Below are positions 63,036-64,000 of a DNA stretch of 64,000 nucleotides, piece after piece. The stretch is from Archilochus colubris (Eukaryota > Chordata > Aves > Apodiformes > Trochilidae). Position numbers and translations under genes: made by a program. The notes beneath the pieces were generated by a model. That model did no database searches. It saw only the letters and a list, made by a program, of their open reading frames with translations, and was not told the origin of the DNA. Within the stretch, counting starts at the first letter, position 1, and every line of letters starts with the position of its first letter. The stretch covers positions 156,382,552 through 156,446,551 of the forward strand of contig CM041083.1 of the NCBI GenBank assembly GCA_023079485.1, written 5' to 3'.

Positions 63036-64000
63036 GAAAGGTGCAGGTAAATGCAAGTTTTGGGGAAAAAATATAAGTATTTCATATTTATCTGTGCGCC
63101 TGGTTTTGTTAATTGATGGGGTGGGGGAATATCTGGGTTTGTTCTCACAGCTTGTCCTCCTAGACTGCATGATGACCTTACACATAAATAAGGAACAAAT
63201 TTTACCATCAAAAAAGTGTCCAGAATTATCAAAATCATCACATACCTCATGTAAACATGCCTAGCTGACATATATCAATACTGACCTTGATTCACTGACA
63301 TCATCCGGACATGTGTGAGATAATCCAAATGCAAATTTTTGATCTAACAGAGTATATAAAGATGATGACAGAAGACTGTACTGCTGTTCCAAAACTAGCT
63401 GAAAGAAAAATTTAAGGAATAAAGTTTAATTTTCATTTAGCCAGGTTGTCTTGAGCAAAGCTAAAGTAAAGAATCAGAGGTGTAGATCAGCATTTCCCAG
63501 CCAACACACTTAACAGTGAGATCTTCAGCTTAATGGTCAACTCAGGTCTCTTCACCACTTGCAGATGCTTCCACTGTACAGAGGCCAAGATTGAGTCTGA
63601 ACTCTAACTTTGCCTTATTTGAAGCATCACCTTACCAGCAGATTTTTAAAGTGAGGAACACTGTAAGGAAATGAATAAGTGTGTGTGAGATAGCTCATAT
63701 AGCTGAAGCGATGCTAAATGCCTTGACAAACTAAGACATTAACTTTCTCTTGCTTTTATATTCTAGAAGGGCAAGAGCAATAACTGAGGACATTGAGCCA
63801 TCTGCAAGGAAGACTTATGTCCTCTCTCCTGCTTTACATGCTAGGCTAGAGGCCAACTATAAGAAAACATGAGCTCTTCAGCTTTACAAATGAATCTGGG
63901 TATTGCTCTGTGATCATGCATGTCCTATGTACCATAAAAGGTCCCAAGAAACTCTTGAAACTCTGAACGTGCAGCAGTGCACTCTTCCACTTTAAATGTT
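63036..64000. other. Intergenic, with an octamer/TATA/AATAAA module
   Basis: No gene was recognised. Bases 63329-63423 contain a promoter-like arrangement listed separately. Confidence 0.5.
63329..63423 (+). promoter_or_regulatory. LTR-like or promoter-like module: octamer, TATA box, AATAAA
   Basis: ATGCAAAT (63329-63336) is an exact octamer motif, TATATAAAG (63353-63361) a good TATA box 17 bases downstream, and AATAAA (63418-63423) a poly(A) signal 57 bases after that, followed by a T/G-rich stretch. This order and spacing resemble the U3-R part of a short LTR. I could not define TG...CA ends or a target-site duplication, so a solo LTR is only one reading. Chance in AT-rich DNA is another. 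Confidence 0.25.

Overview
The window looks like nuclear DNA from a bird, in a gene-poor, AT-rich part of a chromosome. The evidence is at least 17 separate CR1 non-LTR retrotransposon copies. Several end in the octamer tail related to ATTCTRTG that marks CR1, and their 3' ends carry the avian-type GGAAGGGACCTCAGAGATCATC block. There is no Alu, L1, bacterial gene order or dense coding. I could not identify any host protein-coding gene, rRNA or tRNA gene. The species is not resolved. Three copies share a CR1-J-like reverse-transcriptase C-terminus and 3' end, which would suit a lineage rich in CR1-J such as woodpeckers, but this is only a guess from memory of the family.

Layout. Bases 1-3129 are unassigned AT-rich DNA. 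Bases 3130-4560 are an unusually GC-rich, CA/TG-rich block that looks like an unclassified interspersed repeat. CR1 copies follow at 4885-5345 (-), 6015-6835 (+), 9088-9645 (+), 12165-13770 (+), 13825-14255 (+), 20497-21062 (-), 26349-26652 (+), 31640-33515 (+), 34868-34921 (+), 41920-42450 (+), 44687-44905 (-), 48200-48622 (+), 49128-49283 (+), 52610-52850 (-), 55335-55440 (-), 60094-60735 (-) and 61810-63035 (-). Together they cover about 10 kb, roughly a sixth of the window. All are 5'-truncated: none contains the endonuclease domain or the first ORF. They range from very old and barely recognisable (4885, 42 kb, 49 kb, 55 kb) to fairly well preserved (12165, 20497, 60094, 61810). Between them lie simple repeats, poly(A) or poly(T) tracts and long stretches with no recognisable feature.

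The CR1 copies do not act together as a system; they are dead insertions. The best-preserved coding remnants are a reverse-transcriptase palm at 12474-12950 with FADD intact and one in-frame TGA, a second FADD-containing piece at 62441-62833, and a 152-codon C-terminal piece at 60265-60723 ended by a one-base deletion.

I found no convincing new biological system. The observations most worth a second look are a local template-switch scar in the CR1 at 20534-20563, a 24-bp perfect palindrome beside a 15-bp direct repeat at 22199-22256, the GC-rich block at 3130-4560, an octamer/TATA/AATAAA module at 63329-63423, a tRNA-like box A/box B pair at 41518-41570, and two acceptor/donor pairs that could bound unannotated exons (10878-11041 and 43677-43710).
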